Positions 22,823 to 34,351 of a stretch of 64,000 nt of DNA are shown here, piece by piece. Numbering within the stretch: position 1 is the stretch's first letter; each line of letters opens with the position of its first letter. The stretch is from Carya illinoinensis (Eukaryota; Streptophyta; Magnoliopsida; Fagales; Juglandaceae). Under the pieces are notes generated by a model. It ran no database searches and was not told where the DNA came from. It was given only the letters and a program-made list of their open reading frames with translations. The position numbers were made by a program, and so were the translations under genes. The stretch is taken from positions 18,647,501 through 18,711,500 of the forward strand of contig NC_056754.1 in the NCBI RefSeq assembly GCF_018687715.1. Direction: 5' to 3'.

Positions 22823-25349
22823 TATATAACTTATATATATATAATATATATAATATATTATATATTTATATTATATATATATATATAGATGCGGGGCGGG
22901 GGAAACACGGACCGGGGGGGGTCCGTTTCCGTCCCCCGCCTCCGCTGGGGGTTGGGATACGGGCCGGGGCCCCCCGCCCCGGCCCTAACGGTGCGGGGCG
23001 CCCCGCCCGCCCTATGCGGGGGCGGGGCGAACGGGGCGGGGCAGCGGGTTCCGGGGCCCCGCTGCCCACCCCTACTATGTGTCGACTACTAGGCACTAAG
23101 CAAGGAAATTGTGAAAGATAAGTTCCACATTCCCGTGATTGACAAGTTACTTGATGAACTACATGGGTCTATAATATTTTCTAAATTGAATTTATGATTT
23201 GACTATCACCAAATTGGAGTGGTTCCTAAAGATATCCCGAAAACAGCCTTTAGGACACATGAAAGTCACTATGAATTCCTCGTTATGCCATTTGGTCTCA
23301 CAAATGCCCTTCCACCTTCTAATTGCTTATGAATGAGGCCTTTAGACCATATTTAAGAAAGTTTGTTCTTATATATTTTTATGACATCTTAATTTATAGT
23401 ATGTTTTTGACTGACCATTTGGTTCACATACAGATGGTGTTGACCACAAGTTATATGCAAAGCTTTCAAAGTGTAGGTTTGGGGTTCTGAAGATTAAATG
23501 TCATTATGGTTGAAGGGATAAAAGGGATCCTTCAAAGGTGCTTGCTATGATAGAGTGGCCAAGACCAAAGAGTGTGAAGTCATTATGGGAATTTATTGAT
23601 CTTACGGTATACTATCGAAAGTTCATCAAGAATTATAGTGCGATTGCAGCACCTCTTACACAGCTATTGTCTTTTGTTTGGACAAATGAAGTTGAAAAGA
23701 CATTTTATGACTTAAAGAAAGTGGTGACATAGCCACCAATTCTAAAATTGTCAGATTTTTGATAGCCTTTTACAGTGGAATGAGACACTAGTGGGAAGGG
23801 TATCAAGGTTGTTTTGATGTAGACACAACAACCCATTGCTTTTTTCAACAAGGCACTGGAGGGAAATGCTTTATTACTCTCTACATATGAAAAAAAACTG
23901 CTAGCCCTAGTGACAGGAGTACGGAAATGGAGATCGTACTTATTGGGAAGGTTCTTTATCATCAAAACAGACCAATAGGCCCTGAAATTTCTGTTGGAAC
24001 AAAGAGTAGGTACTATGGTCCAACAAAAATGGTTAAGCAAACTTTTGGGATATGATTTCATCATTGTTTAAAAAAGGAGAAGGAAAAGACAGTGGCCGAT
24101 TCATTATACAAAAAAATGGAGGAGGAATTTTCTTAAGAGCCCTCATTGGTTATGATCTCATCTCCCATACCGGATTTGGTAAATGAGTTGAACATTAGTT
24201 ATAAAGACTCTGACGAGGCTCAGCATCTAATTTCTAAACTAACCAACAATTCAGACCCACCTAAATATTATCGGCTTCAGCAGGGTTTAATTCTTAAAAA
24301 GGGCAGAATTTTCAATTGTGCCAAAACTAACATTCAAATCCAAGTTCTCCATTTTATTCATGAAGATCCAGTAGCGGGCCACTTGGGGTACTTGAAAACC
24401 TACCAAAGGGCAAATAAAATATTTCTTTTGGAATGATATGAAGCAAGATATTAATCAATTGTTCAGGGAATATGAGACTTGTCAGCAAGTCAAATATGAG
24501 ATCACACTGTCAGCAAGGTTGTTGCAACCCCTACCTCTCCCACAACAAGCTTGGACTGATCTGTCCATGGATATTATCAAGGGTCTACCTAAATCTACGG
24601 GGTTCGATGTTATTATGGTTGTGGTAGATTGTTTCACCAAATTTGGCCACTTTATTGCTTGGTCACACCTGTATACGACCTCTACAGTAGTAGAATTATT
24701 TATGAACAACATTTTTAAGTTACATGGATTGCCCAAGTCAATAGTCTCCAACAAAGATCTTATTTTTGTCAGCTCATTTTGGAAGACATTGTTCACTCTA
24801 CAAGGGTCAACCTTACAGTGCAGCTCAACCACCTACCACTTATAGAATGATGGCCAAACTAAGGCTTTTAGCAAATGCCTCAAAAGCTATCTCAGGTCCT
24901 ACACTAGTATTAAACCAAACCAGTGGAGCCAATGGCTAACCCTAATTGAATGTTGGTATAACACTCCATACCACACAACAACCAAACTCACCCCATTTCA
25001 TGCCCTCTACAGCTACCCCACAACACCACTTATTTCCTATGTACCAGGCACCTCACCAAACCATGCAGTGGACTAGTCACTCAAGGATAGGCAACAAATT
25101 CTCAAATTAGTCAAAGAAAATTTATAGGATTCAAAGAATATAATGAAGTTATATGCTGAAAAAAACTGTAGTGAAAGAGAATTTCAAGTGGGAGACTGGA
25201 TCTACTTACGTCTGCAACCCTAATGCCAAAAGTCATTGATGAGCCACAGGAATCTCAAACTCTCTCCAAATTCTCAAGGCTCCACCCAATTTTTCACATC
25301 TCAGTCCTCAAGAAAACAAAATTGGGACTCAGACCCAACCCCTTGCTGC

Positions 25350-26015
25350 TAGGGGTATAACCAGTCCAGTTTTGGATAAAATTTATGATCGAACCGGTAT
25401 GTACTAGTTTTGCATTTTTTAAAACCAATTACATACTAGTTACCCTTCTAAACTAGTACTCTGGTTTTATCGATTTTTGATCCAGTTTGATCTGATTTTT
25501 TTATTTTAATATACTATTTATATAATAGTACATTATATTATATAATACTATAGTGATAATACATTGTAGTATATTATAATTATATTATAGACTATAGTGA
25601 TATATTATAATATATAATATAGTGATGTATTATAGTATATTATAATATATAGTGATATAGTATTAGTATAACTATTAATATGCACTATATAATATTAGTA
25701 TAACTATTAATACAATAAACAAAATGATATAAGATTTTAAAATTTCATAGTATATTAATTAGTAATTTATAATATAATACAAAACTATTTTGTATATAAT
25801 TATATATTATATATAAAAATTATATGCAACAAAAAAAAATCAAAAAATATATATAAACCGATCTGGTCTAGTTTAAAAAAAAAAAAAAGAACCAGACAAA
25901 TTTTAACCAGTTTTAAGAAAAATAAAATTGGTACCGAACCAAATCAAACTCAGGACTGGGTTTGGTCCGATCAGGTTTGGTTTATCAGTTCATCAAATTT
26001 TTTTTTACACCCTTA
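25350..26015. mobile_element. hAT-type MITE inserted in gypsy element 2
   Basis: This 666-base non-coding element starts TAGGGGTATAACCAG and ends TTTTTTACACCCTTA. The flanks CTTGCTGC (25342-25349) and CTTGCTAC (26016-26023) form an 8-base target duplication with one mismatch. The interior is extremely AT-rich (25500-25850) between GGTTTGGTCC-like shoulders. Its right end was copied in the later segmental duplication (27575-27668). Confidence 0.85.
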
Positions 26016-26221
26016 CTTGCTACTCCCCCACCAGTGGACTTACATGGCAAAATACTCCCTAAGCCTAAGTTGATCGTTGACGAGTGCATGAAACGACAAG
26101 GGAATCGGGCAATTGCAAAGGTCTTGGTTTAGTGGTCTAAAGCTATCAATGATTATAATAGTTGGGAGCTCTTATGGCTTTTGTAGCAACTCTATTTGCA
26201 TATTGTGGGCAAGGTGCTCTA

Positions 26222-26235
26222 GTGGAGAGGGGGAT
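26222..26235 (+). other. Polypurine tract of gypsy element 2
   Basis: GTGGAGAGGGGGAT lies directly before the 3' LTR start and fits a plus-strand primer site. It helped place the LTR boundary. Confidence 0.6.
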
Positions 26236-26773
26236 TATTAGGTTTCTTGAAGGCAAGAGGAAGAACCCTAGAAGAGATTTGAGATGTCGAAGGGAATTAA
26301 AGCGTTTAATTGAAGTGGTCTTTAGTTATGTCACTCAAAACGGTGTGTGCAAGTCATAGAAGTAAAATGGTGGGCCTTGAGATAATAAAGCTAGAACCGA
26401 TAGCACTTAACAAGTCATTTTATTTATTTTCCTTGTTTTAGTTAAATGCTGCATTTCAATTAGTGAAATCGTGTGTTTTGAGTCCTGTGACACATGAGTC
26501 TATTTATGCTATCATATAAATTCCTGCTTTAGTTTGTTATGAATATGTCAGTGTCAGAAGAAGTATAAGGTAGCGGAGAGTAGATAAAGATTTATTGATG
26601 AATTTGTAATTTATGGACTTTCATGGAGGTTGGAATGCCTTGAACATTCTAGTAAAATTCAATGAACGTATGACATTTTTTTTCCTTGATTTTCATCTTC
26701 ATTCCCTCTCTTTGTAATTTTTAGTTATTTTCCATATCAAGAATCCTCTTTAGCTCTAGTGAGGTAGCTGACA
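26236..26773 (+). repeat. 3' LTR of gypsy element 2 (first copy)
   Basis: It starts TATTAGGTTTCTTG and ends GAGGTAGCTGACA. It is much closer to the duplicated LTR (27886-28336, continuing 34352-34458) than to the 5' LTR at 17253-17776, because the former arose by a later segmental duplication. Confidence 0.82.
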
Positions 26774-27363
26774 CTTTGCTGTAGTTCATTTTTGAAGGTA
26801 TATTGCCTTCATTGTACTTTCTTTTTTGGCTCTGCCACTATCCTTTGTAGCAATTCAGTGAGAAATAATATTTGTAGTTTTATTGACTGACCCCACTGTC
26901 TCTAAAAAAATTGCACGAGACTTACACCTGTCAAGTTAAAATGAAAGAATCTTGAATTGTCAACATTAAAATAGGAGGGAAGCTATTGGCAATTTAGAAG
27001 ATTTATGATTTACTTTAATTTGTAAATTTATTTTTATGAATTGCTAAAAACATTTCTATTGATAAATATTAGAAATTATCTTTATATATTAAAATTAAGG
27101 GAGTTCTCCAAGGAGTCCAGATTAGATTGCAGCCTACAAGAACAAAATCCTACAAAGGTGCCCTAGTACAGGTTGCAAATCCACTATAGCCAAGGCCCGA
27201 CCCAATCCCCTCCGTCCTTAGGTACAACGAAGCAAACGAAGTACTTGATAGAGCTCTTCCTCACTCTGCCACTGCTCTACCCCCCAATCTTCAGCTTATA
27301 ACCAGTAACCAATGCCTCACGAAAACCCGTATTCGCGGCAAAATGAAGAAAATAGCTAGAAAA
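26774..27363 (+). other. Copy 1 of the uL23m upstream region
   Basis: It corresponds to 34459-35056, the DNA upstream of the intact uL23m gene, with scattered differences. No separate gene is recognised. It probably carries the original promoter and 5' leader. Confidence 0.7.
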
Positions 27364-27577
27364 CATGGGAAGCAAATTGGGAAGATGAGTGGTCCACATG
27401 GCCAACCTACCAATCAAGCTGCTAATGCCCAGCACCTTCACCAACATCCAAGAGATCGCCCTCAAGACCATCCCTTTAGCCTCCAAAATCGAAATCAAGC
27501 GCGTCCTCGAGTCTCTTTACGACTTCGAGGTCGAGAAGGTCCGAACCCTTAACGTGGAGGGAAAGAAGAAGAAGAAA
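27364..27577 (+). pseudogene. Truncated uL23m copy with early stop
   Basis: The first about 70 codons match the intact gene at 35057. The start is MGSKLGR, followed at codon 8 by TGA where the intact gene has CGA (Arg). Beyond the stop the frame still reads VVHMANLPIKLLMPST, KRVLESLYDFEVEKVR and then a Lys run. At 27575 the sequence switches to the hAT MITE and gypsy tail of unit 2, so the C-terminal 100 residues are missing. It is a dead by-product of the segmental duplication. Confidence 0.92.
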
Positions 27578-27885
27578 TTGGTACCGAACCGAATCAAACT
27601 CAGGACTGGGTTTGGTCCGATCAGGTTCTGTTTATCAGTTCATCAAATTTTTTTTTACACCCTTACTTGCTACTCCCCCACCAGTGGACTTACATGGCAA
27701 AATACTCCCTAAGCCTAAGTTGATCGTTGATGAGTGCATGAAACGACAAGGGAATCGGGCAATTGCAAAGGTCTTGGTTTAGTGGTCTAAGGCTATCAAT
27801 GATTATAATAGTTGGGAGCTCTTATGGCTTTTGTAGCAACTCTATTTGCATATTGTGGGCAAGGTGCTCTAGTGGAGAGGGGGAT

Positions 27886-28336
27886 TATTAGGTTTCTTGA
27901 CGGCAAGAGGAAGAACCCTAGAAGAGATTTGAGATGTCGAAGGGAATTAAAGTGTTTAATTGAAGTGGTCTTTAGTTATGTCACTCAAAACGGTGTGTGC
28001 AAGTCATAGAAGTAAAACGGTGTGCCTTAACAAGTCATTTTATTTGTTTTCCTTGTTTTAGTTAAATGCCACGTTTCAATTAGTGAAATCGTGTGTTTTG
28101 AGTCCTGTGACACATGAGTCTATTTATGCTCTCATATTAATTCCTGCTTTAGTTTGACATGAGTCTATTTATGCTCTCATATTAATTCCTGCTTTAGTTT
28201 GTTATGAATATGTCAGTGTCAGAAGAAGTATAAGGTAGTGGAGAGTAGATAAAGAATTATTGATGAATTTGTAATTTATGGACTTTCATGGAGGTTGGAA
28301 TGCCTTGAACATTCTAGTAAAATTTAATGAACGTAT
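27886..28336 (+). repeat. Duplicated gypsy LTR, left part, split by copia
   Basis: This is unit 2's copy of the gypsy LTR. Compared with unit 1 it has lost about 30 bases (the stretch with TTGAGATAATAAAGC) and gained a 45-base tandem duplication (about 28109-28199). The copia element sits after CGTAT at 28332-28336; the LTR resumes at 34352 and ends at 34458. Confidence 0.88.
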
Positions 28337-28826
28337 TGTTGTAAAATAACATTGTTGTAAAATAAATTGTATGACCACCTTGAGCTAGCCGACATATGCA
28401 CAGTGCATAGTGCCAGCATAGTAACTGGCATAGTGAATGGTCGACATATGCACAGTACATAGTGCCAGCATAGTATTACATAGTAACTAGCATAGTGAAT
28501 GGTCGACATATGCACAGTGCATAGTGCCAGCATAGTACTGCATAGTAACTGGCATAGTGAATAGCCGACATATGCATAGTGTATAGTGCTAGCATAGTAC
28601 TGCATAGTAACTGGCATAGTGAATAGCCGACATATGCACAGTGCATAGTGCTAGCATAGTACTGCATAGTAAGCTAGCATAGTCCCCTTTGTACGCCTAT
28701 ATATATCGTTGAATTCTTTAAAAAATTCATAAGTTTCATAACTTCTCTGAACTCTATTTCTCTCTCTCCTTTTAGAAAGTTTTATAATAAATCTATCTCT
28801 CTTTCCTTTTTGATTGTTTTATAACA
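28337..28826 (+). repeat. 5' LTR of the copia element
   Basis: The 490-base LTR contains five tandem units of about 62 bases (28388-28685), each with CGACATATGCACAGTGCATAG and CATAGTAACTGGCATAG parts. A TATA-like CTATATATATCG follows near 28695-28710 and probably marks the LTR promoter. Confidence 0.94.
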
Positions 28827-28966
28827 CGTTATTAGCACGAAAGTTCTGACGATCTTGAAGCTAATAGTCCTCTACTTCAAGTAAGTTTTTCAATATATTT
28901 TTGTAATTTTCAAAATAAATATGAAATGTTAAACATACTTATGTTCCTGATTTATATATGTAGAAA

Positions 28967-30109
28967 ATGTCAAATCTTACAAAATTGAAATTCGTTGCTT
29001 TTGGCATTTCTGGAAAAAATTATTTATCTTGGATCTTTGATGCTGAGATCCATCTGGATGCAATGAACCTGAGAGATACAATTAAAGAAGGAAATCAAGG
29101 GTCCCTGCAGGACCGTGCTAAGGCAATGATTTTCCTTCAGTACCATCTTCATGAAAAATTAAAAACTGAGTATCTAACGGTGAAAGATCCACTTATTTTG
29201 TAGAATGATTTAAGGGAGAGATATGAACACCAGAAAACTGTAATCCTCCCAAAAGCTCGTCATGATTGGATACACCTGAGGTTGCAAGACTTCAAGAGTG
29301 TTAGTGAGTATAACTCTGCACTCTTTAAAATTAGCTCGCTATTGAAATTATGTAGTGAAAAAGTCACTGATGATGACTTGTTAGAGAAGACATATACTAC
29401 TTTTCATGCCTCGAATGTGCTCCTGCAGCAGCAGTATCGAGAGCGAAAGTTCAAGAAATATTCTGAACTTATATCTTGTCTTCTATTAGCTGAGCAAAAT
29501 AATGAGCTTTTATTAAGAAATCACCAGTCACGTCCTACTGGTTCTATATCATTCCCTGAAATGAATGGTACTAGATTTACATCATTCTCAGAAGCGAATG
29601 GTGCATCTTTTCAAAGAAAAAGAGGGCGTGGACGTGGTAAGAAAAACTATAGAAGTGGAGGTCCTAGAAGTGACCACACTAAAAGGGAAAATAATAGATA
29701 TACACCGTACTACCAGAAGTGGTTCAACTCAGAGAAGGGCAAAAGTCCTCAAAATAAATTTGTAAAGAAATATGAAGATGAATGCCATAGATGTGGTATG
29801 ACTGGACATTGGTCTCGTACCTGTCGTACAGCTAAGCACTTGGTTGACTTATACCAATCTTCTATAAAAGAAAAAACAAAGAAATTTGAAACAAATTTTG
29901 CTGAACCATCATATGCTTTAAATTCTATAGATGGAGAAAATATTACAAGCCTTGATGTTTCTGATTTTTTTGAGGATTCTAGTGGTAGAGTTGATCGTGG
30001 AAGTGTTCCTTTTTTATTAATGTATTTCCTTTATATTATTGTAAAATATTTTTATTCTGCAATATTTTTTTTTAGTAATGAAAGTTTTATATATTTTGTA
30101 GAATCATGA
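28967..30109 (+). pseudogene. Copia gag (one internal stop)
   Basis: Begins MSNLTKLKFVAFGISGKNY, the UBN2/DUF4219-type gag start, and continues through DRAKAMIFLQYHLHEKLKTE. A TAG at 29201-29203 stands where family members have Trp. The same frame then runs on with RLQDFKSVSEYNSALFK, FHASNVLLQQQYRERKFKKY and a basic GRGRGKKNYR patch. A zinc knuckle CHRCGMTGHWSRTC (about 29785-29826) binds RNA in active elements. The frame drifts into AT-rich sequence and ends at TGA 30107-30109. Confidence 0.9.
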
Positions 30110-33100
30110 GTCTTATTGATGAACTTTCTATCTCCGAAATGAATAATAAAAATGTATGTCTGGCTGACAATGCTACAACTCACACAATTCTTAAGGATAA
30201 AAAATATTTTCAAAATCTAACATTGAGTAAAGCCTATATTCATACCATTTCCGGTTCATCGAATCTAATTGAAGGCTCCGGAAAAGCTTATATTGTGTTG
30301 CCTAATGGCACCAAATTTTGTATTAATGATGTTCTATTTTCTTCACAATTCAGAAGAAATTTATTAAGTTTTAAAGATATACGTCGTAATGGTTGTCATA
30401 TTGAAACCATTAACAAAGACGATAAAGAACATCTTCTCATTACTAAAATAATTTCGAGCCAAGAAGCTCGTATTAGAAAAACTGTCTGCCCTCTCATTTG
30501 GATTGTATTATACAAAAATGAGAACAATTGAATCACATGTTGTAATGCACCATAAGTGCATTGATCCCAAAATATTTATGACTTGGCATGATCGCCTTGG
30601 ACATCCAGGATCAATAATGATGAGACGAATAATTGATAATTCGTATGAGTATCCCCTAAAGAATCAGAAGATTATCTTACCCAATGAATATCCATGCTCT
30701 GCATGTTCTCAAGGTAAATTAATTATCAAACCATCTATCTCAAAGGTTGTTTTTTAATCTCCATCTTTTTTACAAAGGATTCATGGGGATATATGTGGGC
30801 CTATTCAACCATCAAGTGGACCGTTCAGATATTTTATGGTTTTAATTGATACATCAAGTCGATGGTCACATATTTGTCTACTTTCCACTAGAAATGCTGC
30901 ATTTGCTAAACTTCTTGCACAAATAATTAAGCTACGAGTACAATTCCCTGACTATCCAATTAAAACTATTCGATTGGATAATGCAGGAGAATTTACATCT
31001 CAAGCTTTTGGTAATTATTGCATGTCAATAGGAATAGATGTTGAACATCATGTTGCCCACACACACACTCAAAATGGTTTAGCTGAATCATTGATTAAAA
31101 GGCTTCAACTAATCACTAGACCTTTACTCATGAAATCAAATCTTCCTATTTCTGCTTGGGGACATGCTATAATTCATGCAGCATCATTAATTCGAGTTAG
31201 ACCATCAGCATATCACAAATATTCACCATTACAACTTGCATTTGGTCAGCAACCAAATATTTCTCATCTTCGTATTTTTGGATGTACTGTATATGTTCCA
31301 ATTGCACCTCCACAACGTACAAAGATGGGCCCTCAATATAGACTTGGGATATATGTTGGGTTTGATTCTCCATCTATTATTAGATACCTTGAGCCTCTTA
31401 CAGGGGATATGTTTAAGGCACGTTTTGAGGATTGTCATTTTGACGAATCCATTTTTCCAACATTGGGTAATGAGAAGTCGGTGCCTGAAGCACGACAGGA
31501 ACTTACTTGGGAAAATAAAGCTCTTTCCTAATTTGATCCTCGTACAAAAGAATGTAATCTAGAGGTTCAAAAGATTATTCATTTGCAAAGTGTTGCAAAC
31601 CAATTACCGGATGTATTTACTGACACTAAAGGTGTGGTAAAATTATATATTCCTGCTGTTAATGTTCCAGCAAGGATTGCAGTTCCTGAAGGACAAGCTG
31701 CCCAAATAACAATAGGCGAATCTAAGATACGCCTGAAACGTGGACGGCCTATTGGTGCTAAGGACAAAATTCCTCGGAAGAGGAAAATACAAAATAAATT
31801 TGGTACTCCTGAACAGTCCATACCATCACAGGCCATAAGAGTAATTGATACTCCTGAAGAGAGTAAATCTCCTGAGAAAGAACCTCCTGAAGAGGTATTT
31901 CATGAAATGTCTTCCCTTGAAGAGGGACAGGTACCTGAAAATAACGAGATCTCGATACATTTCATGAGTACAGGAGAAATTTTGAATAGAAATAAAACTG
32001 TTGTCGACAACATATTTTCATATAAAATGGCTCTTGACATTACCAGAAGTAATGAAGAAATTGAGCCAAAAACTGTCGAAAAATGTCGACGTAGAGATGA
32101 CTGGCCAAAATGGAAATCAGCTATTGAAGCTGAATTAAACTCGCTAGCAAAGCGAGAGGTCTTTGGACCAATTATACAAACACCAAAGGGTGTAATGCCC
32201 GTTGGATATAAATGGGTATTTATACGTAAAAGTAATGAAAGTAATGAAATTGTGCGATATAAAACACGACTTGTTGCACAAGGTTTCCTGCAGAAACCGG
32301 GGATTGATTATGAGGAAACATACTCTCCTGTTATGGATGCAATCACATTCAGATATTTGATCAGTTTGGCAGTTATAAAAAGATTGAATATGCAATTGAT
32401 GGATGTGGTCACTGCATATTTATATGGATCATTAGATCATGACATATATATGAAAATCCCTGAAGGATATAAAATGCCTAAAGCTTCTAATCTGAGTACA
32501 TCCAGAAGTATGTATTCTATTAAGATTCAAAGATCTTTATATGGGTTAAAACAATCCGGACGCATGTGGTATAAACGCCTTAGCGAATATCTATTGAAAG
32601 AAGGATTTGAGAATAATCCAATATGCCCATGTGTTTTTATTAAGAAATCAGACTCCGGATTTGTTATTATTGCAGTTTATGTTGATGATCTAAATCTTGC
32701 TGGAACTCCTGAGGAGATTAGAAGAACCGCTACATATTTAAAGAATGAATTTGAAATGAAGGATCTTGGCAAAACGAAATTTTGTCTCGGCCTGCAGCTC
32801 GAGCATTTGTCAAATGGAATTCTCATTCATCAGTAAAATTATACAGAGAAAGTCTTGAAACACTTTTACATGGACAAAGCTCATCCCCTGAGTAATCCAA
32901 TGGTTGTTCGATCACTTAATGTGCAGAAGGATCCATTTCGTCCTTGTGAAGATAATGAAGAAATTCTTGGTCCTGAAATACCTTATCTCAGTGCAATTGG
33001 AGCCCTGATGTATCTTGCAAATTGCACTCGGCCTGATATTGCATTTTCAGTTAATTTACTTGCAAGATATAGTTCCGCACCAACTTGAAGACATTGGAAT

Positions 33101-33700
33101 GACATTAAACATATACTTCGATACCTTCGAGGTACGGTTGACATGAGATTATTTTATCAACATGGTTCAAATCCACAATTAGTTGGATATGCAGATGCAG
33201 GTTATCTTTCAAATCCACACAGAGGTAGATCTCAAACTGGATATGTATTTACTTATGGAAATTCTGCTATATCATGGAGATCTGTCAAACAAACATTATC
33301 TGCTACCTCTTCAAATCATTCAGAGATCATTGCAATTCATGAAGCAAGTCGAGAATGTATTTGGCTAAGATCAATGATCCAACATATTCAAGAAAAGTGT
33401 GGTCTTCCAGTGATTAATGATAGCCCAATAACTTTATACGAAGATAATGCTGCTTGTATTACTCAAATTAGAGGAGGATATATCAAAGGTGATAGAACCA
33501 AACATATTTCACCTAAATTCTTTTATACTCATGAACTTCAAGAGAAAGGTGAAATTAAAATCAAGCAGATACGATCAAGTGATAATCTGGCAGATTTATT
33601 CACAAAAGCATTACCAACTGCAACATTTAGGAAGATTGTGCAGAACATTGGAATGCGGAAACTTGAAGACCTTTTATCATGCACTTTTCAGGGGGAGTAA
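30106..33700 (+). pseudogene. Copia pol: protease, integrase, RT, RNase H (broken)
   Basis: The protease block (30106-30531, a different frame) has CLADNATTHTIL; the residue after the catalytic Asp is Asn instead of Ser. From 30503 one frame carries the rest, cut by stops at 30755-30757, 31529-31531, 32834-32836 and 33086-33088. The integrase shows WHDRLGHPG and CSACSQGK (zinc site), then HGDICGP, IRLDNAGEF and HTQNGLAESLIKR, so the D-D-E triad is intact. RT at 31583-32836 has YKWVFIRKSNES, VVTAYLYGSLD and the catalytic YVDDLNLAG. RNase H (33143-33700) has YADAGYLSNP, YEDNAACI and ends near LADLFTKALP. Apart from the stops it is well preserved. Confidence 0.93.
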
Positions 33701-33910
33701 TGTCCTGAAGACTTATACTGATTGTACTCTTTTTCCTTCGCTAAGGTTTTATCCCACTGGGTTTTCCTTTGCAAGGTTTTAATGAGGCAATCTTAAAGCA
33801 TTTTACGGTACACATGAATATTGTACTCTTTTTCCTTCGCCATTAGTTTTTTTCCCACAGGGTTTTTCCTTGGCAAGGTTTTAACGAGACATATTCATTA
33901 TATGTGGTCA

Positions 33911-33923
33911 TCCAAAGGGGGAG
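33911..33923 (+). other. Polypurine tract of the copia element
   Basis: CCAAAGGGGGAG lies immediately before the 3' LTR start at 33924, the expected position and composition for a plus-strand primer. Confidence 0.85.
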
Positions 33924-34351
33924 TGTTGTAAAATAACATTGTTGTAAAATAAATTGTATGACCACCTTGAGCTAGCCGACATATACACAGTGCATAGTGC
34001 CAGCATAGTAATTGGCATAGTGAATAGTCGACATATGCACAGTGCATAGTGCCAGCATAGTATTGCATAGTAACTAGCATAGTGAATAGCCGACATATGC
34101 ACAGTGCATAGTGCCAGTATAGTACTGCATAATAACTGGCATAGTGAATGGCCGACATATGCACAGTGTATAATACCAGCATAGTACTGCATAGTAAACT
34201 AGCATAGTCCCCTTTGTACGCCTATATATATCGTTGAATTCTTTAAGAAATTCATAAGTTTCATAACTTCTCTGAGCTCTATCTCTCTCTCTCCTTTTAG
34301 AAAGTTTTATAATAAATCTATCTCTCTTTCCTTTTCGATTGTTTTATAACA
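33924..34351 (+). repeat. 3' LTR of the copia element
   Basis: The LTR is 428 bases long, 62 fewer than its partner, because it has four rather than five of the internal 62-base tandem units (about 33975-34200). The rest aligns closely with 28337-28826, including the TATA-like segment near 34220. Confidence 0.94.

Larger units (their letters stand above)
19637..23074 (-). mobile_element. hAT DNA transposon, internally deleted
   Basis: The 3438-base element has terminal inverted repeats TAGGGGTG and CACCCCTA and perfect 8-base target duplications. Both ends are very GC-rich (19637-19830 and 22870-23074), unlike everything around them. Inside are a minus-strand mini-transposase gene (20262-20876), blocks of tandem repeats (19830-19955 and 21090-21205), palindromic telomere-like repeats (21650-22240), and a 120-base hairpin (22703-22822). 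It lacks the BED zinc finger and most of the catalytic domain, so it is non-autonomous. Confidence 0.92.
19629..23082. repeat. 8-base target-site duplication flanking the hAT element
   Basis: CTATGTGT occurs at 19629-19636 and again at 23075-23082, immediately outside the TAGGGGTG...CACCCCTA ends. Eight bases is the diagnostic length for hAT transposition. The two flanks join cleanly into a gypsy RT reading frame. Confidence 0.95.
18733..26235 (+). pseudogene. Gypsy element 2 pol, interrupted by hAT elements
   Basis: Protease is at 18733-19032, with VVLMDSRSKHNF in place of the usual D-S-G. RT begins near 19500, is cut at 19636 by the hAT element inside the motif SRLCVDY, and resumes at 23083 with [24 protein letters not shown] and [11 protein letters not shown]. 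RNase H spans about 23538-24060. The integrase zinc domain is at 24146-24436 (GHLGYLKTYQRA) and its core at 24438-24890 (LSMDIIKGLPKS, SNKDLIFVSSFW). The catalytic Glu is Lys (GQTKAF). A C-terminal region, VLKKTKLGLRPNPL, is cut by the MITE at 25350 and continues to the LTR. Stops and shifts are frequent. Confidence 0.85.
17253..26773 (+). mobile_element. Ty3/gypsy LTR retrotransposon 2, degenerate and split by two hAT insertions
   Basis: A plus-strand gypsy element with LTRs 17253-17776 and 26236-26773, a tRNA-Met-type primer site, gag, protease, RT, RNase H, integrase and a chromodomain-like C-terminal tail. Without its two nested insertions (19637-23074 and 25350-26015, each with an 8-base target duplication) it would be about 5.4 kb. 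The outer flanks CTTTA and CTTTG match at four of five bases. The tail before the 3' LTR (VDECMKRQGNRAIAKVLV, WSKAIND) suggests a chromovirus. Every domain has stops or frameshifts, so it is inactive. Confidence 0.87.
25925..27577 (+). repeat. Segmental tandem duplication, unit 1
   Basis: This 1.65-kb block covers the right end of the hAT MITE, the gypsy 3' tail and LTR, 0.6 kb of flank, and the first part of the uL23m gene. It recurs directly downstream as unit 2 (27575-28336, resuming at 34357-35268 after the copia insertion). The junction GAAGAAATTGGTACCG joins the uL23m codons to the MITE within an AAG/AAA-rich stretch shared by both breakpoints. Confidence 0.9.
28337..34351 (+). mobile_element. 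Ty1/copia LTR retrotransposon, nearly complete but inactivated
   Basis: The 6.0-kb element has LTRs 28337-28826 and 33924-34351, both starting TGTTGTAAAATAAC and ending TTTATAACA. It is flanked by a perfect 5-base target duplication, CGTAT (28332-28336, 34352-34356). The order gag, protease, integrase, RT, RNase H marks it as copia. LTR sequence outside the internal repeats differs at only a few per cent, so it is the youngest large element here. At least four in-frame stops and two frameshifts disable the polyprotein. Confidence 0.96.

Noticed and set aside
28324..28667. Minus-strand frames with repeated CQLLCSTMLAL-type units
   Set aside because: They are translations of the tandem repeats in the copia LTR and not genes.
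30003..30101. AT-rich stretch between copia gag and protease that looks like a GT...AG intron
   Set aside because: None of the possible GT donors between 29980 and 30005 gives a phase that joins the protease frame at 30102. A frameshift is the simpler explanation.
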